Assembly: GCA_017990865.1 (NCBI GenBank)
Contig: JAGNNB010000193.1
Span: 1-6,196 of the forward strand
DNA from: Lysobacteraceae bacterium
GTDB lineage: Bacteria; Pseudomonadota; Gammaproteobacteria; Xanthomonadales; Xanthomonadaceae
Direction of reading: 5' to 3'
DNA: 6,196 nt
The notes beneath the pieces were generated by a model. The model had not been told where the DNA came from, did not search any database, and was given only the letters and a program-made list of their open reading frames with translations. Shown piece by piece: positions 5,220-6,196 of the stretch. The position numbers were made by a program, and so were the translations under genes. Each line of letters starts with the position of its first letter. Within the stretch, counting starts at the first letter, position 1.

Positions 5220-6196
5220 TCACGCGCCGAGAATGATCCGCGCGCTGCGCTGATAGCTCCAATACGCTTGCGCCCAATCGATCAGCACCACCACGCGGTT
5301 GCGGAAACCGATCAGGAAGAACACGTGCGCGGTGAGCCACAGCCACCATGCGAGCAGGCCGGACAGTTTGACGCCGTACATATCGACGACCGCCGCCATG
5401 CGGCCGATGGTGGCGAGTTGTCCGTCGTCGCGATAGCGGAAGGCGGGCGCGGGTTCGCCGCGCAATCGGGCGAGGATCGCGCGCGCGACATGGCGCCCCA
5501 TCTGTTTCGCCGCGGGCGCGACGCCGGGCACGGGTTTGCCGCCGCTGTCGATCGACGCCAAATCGCCGGCGACGAACACATCGGGATGCCCGGGCGCGCT
5601 GAGATCGGCGTTCGTGCGCACGCGGCCGGCGCGATCGAGCGGTGCACCCAAATCGCGCGCCAGCGGCGATGCCGCGACGCCCGCAGCCCACAGCACGGTG
5701 CGCGCGGCGATCCGCGTCTCGACGCCGTTCGCGTCGCGCAGCGTGGCGCCGCCGGCGTCGATCGCCGCGACCGGCGCGCCGGTGCGCACGTCCACACCCA
5801 GCTCGCGCAATTGTTCGCGCGCGCGTTCGGATAAATCCTCAGGAAAAGATGGCAATACCCGCGGCCCCGCTTCCAGCAACAGCACTTCCGCGCGGCGCGG
5901 ATCGGCGCGTCGGAATTCGCCGTGCAACGTATGACGCGCGATTTCGGCGAGCGTGCCGGCCAATTCGACGCCGGTCGGCCCAGCGCCGACGATCGCGAAG
6001 CGCAGCCACGCCGCGCGTTCTTCGGGATCGTCGGTGGCCTCCGCGCGCTCGAACGCGGTCAGCAGACGTCGCCGGATCTCGAGCGCGTCGTCCAGCGTTT
6101 TCAGGCCGGGCGCATGCGCCGCCCAATCGTCGTGACCGAAATACGCGTGGGTCGCGCCGCTGGCGAGCACCAGATGATCGAACGCCAACGCATGGC
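5220..6196 (-). CDS. ndh: Type II NADH dehydrogenase (NDH-2), partial, N-terminus outside window
   Basis: This FAD enzyme oxidises NADH and reduces membrane quinone without pumping protons. About 325 codons are present. The frame stays open through the window edge, and the visible beginning (LAFDHLVLASGATHAYFG) is an internal NDH-2 segment, so roughly 100-110 N-terminal residues with the first FAD-binding GxGxxG are missing. Counting from the Leu codon at 6188, the NADH-binding Rossmann motif IVGAGPTGVELAGTLAE is at 66-82, with LLLEAGPRVLPSFPEDLSE at 103-121. TVLWAAGV (164-171) and DVFVAGDLASID (203-214) form the second FAD contact, followed by a quinone-site-like APAAKQMGRH (224-233). A hydrophobic C-terminal segment (276-295, LAWWLWLTAHVFF) and a Trp/Tyr-rich end (IDWAQAYWSYQRSARIILG) fit membrane attachment. 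A TTG or GTG codon near 6188 should not be taken as the start. Confidence 0.93.
   Translation of the reverse strand, partial: HALAFDHLVLASGATHAYFGHDDWAAHAPGLKTLDDALEIRRRLLTAFERAEATDDPEERAAWLRFAIVGAGPTGVELAGTLAEIARHTLHGEFRRADPRRAEVLLLEAGPRVLPSFPEDLSERAREQLRELGVDVRTGAPVAAIDAGGATLRDANGVETRIAARTVLWAAGVAASPLARDLGAPLDRAGRVRTNADLSAPGHPDVFVAGDLASIDSGGKPVPGVAPAAKQMGRHVARAILARLRGEPAPAFRYRDDGQLATIGRMAAVVDMYGVKLSGLLAWWLWLTAHVFFLIGFRNRVVVLIDWAQAYWSYQRSARIILGA

Noticed and set aside
5160..5834. Plus-strand open frame of 224 codons opposite the NADH dehydrogenase
   Set aside because: It is antisense to a clear NDH-2 coding region, its composition is unlike a protein family, and it has no ribosome site.

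Overview
The window is GC-rich with strongly GC-biased third codon positions. Its genes (RpoH, a Coa1-like membrane protein, an NYN/LOTUS protein, a DUF1203 protein and a type II NADH dehydrogenase) read like the chromosome of a Xanthomonadaceae gammaproteobacterium such as Lysobacter or a relative. This placement is inferred from protein resemblance and terminator style; no taxonomic marker is present.

Layout from left to right. Bases 1-56 hold a compact control region for rpoH: a sigmaE-type promoter, a near-perfect CIRCE (HrcA operator) and a possible sigma70 promoter, all overlapping. The heat-shock sigma factor gene rpoH (57-935) follows and ends in a strong hairpin near 1028-1053. A small single-pass membrane protein with a Coa1-like domain (about 1111-1665) comes next. 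Its stop codon lies in the first copy of a degenerate 15-bp tandem repeat (1662-1739).

The middle (1919-3713) holds three tandem paralogous genes for small secreted proteins of 139, 143 and 139 residues. Each has a Sec signal peptide, four conserved cysteines and a probable beta-sandwich (Ig/PKD-like) body. Each is a separate unit: its own upstream region, its own GGAACTGA-type 3' end, and its own CGGCCCGG/CCGGGCCG terminator. I do not recognise a named family, and this array is the least explained content of the window. A 32-bp palindrome (3236-3267) sits upstream of the third copy.

The right part holds an NYN-domain putative RNase with a C-terminal OST-HTH/LOTUS RNA-binding domain (3832-4599) and a DUF1203 protein (4689-5156). 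Converging on these from the minus strand is the 3' part of a type II NADH dehydrogenase (5220-6196), whose N-terminal FAD-binding region lies beyond the window. Apart from the paralogue array this looks like core chromosome. I see no insertion sequences, integrases, tRNAs or CRISPR arrays. No stretch without a gene exceeds 300 bases; the largest gaps are 1666-1918 and 3011-3293.
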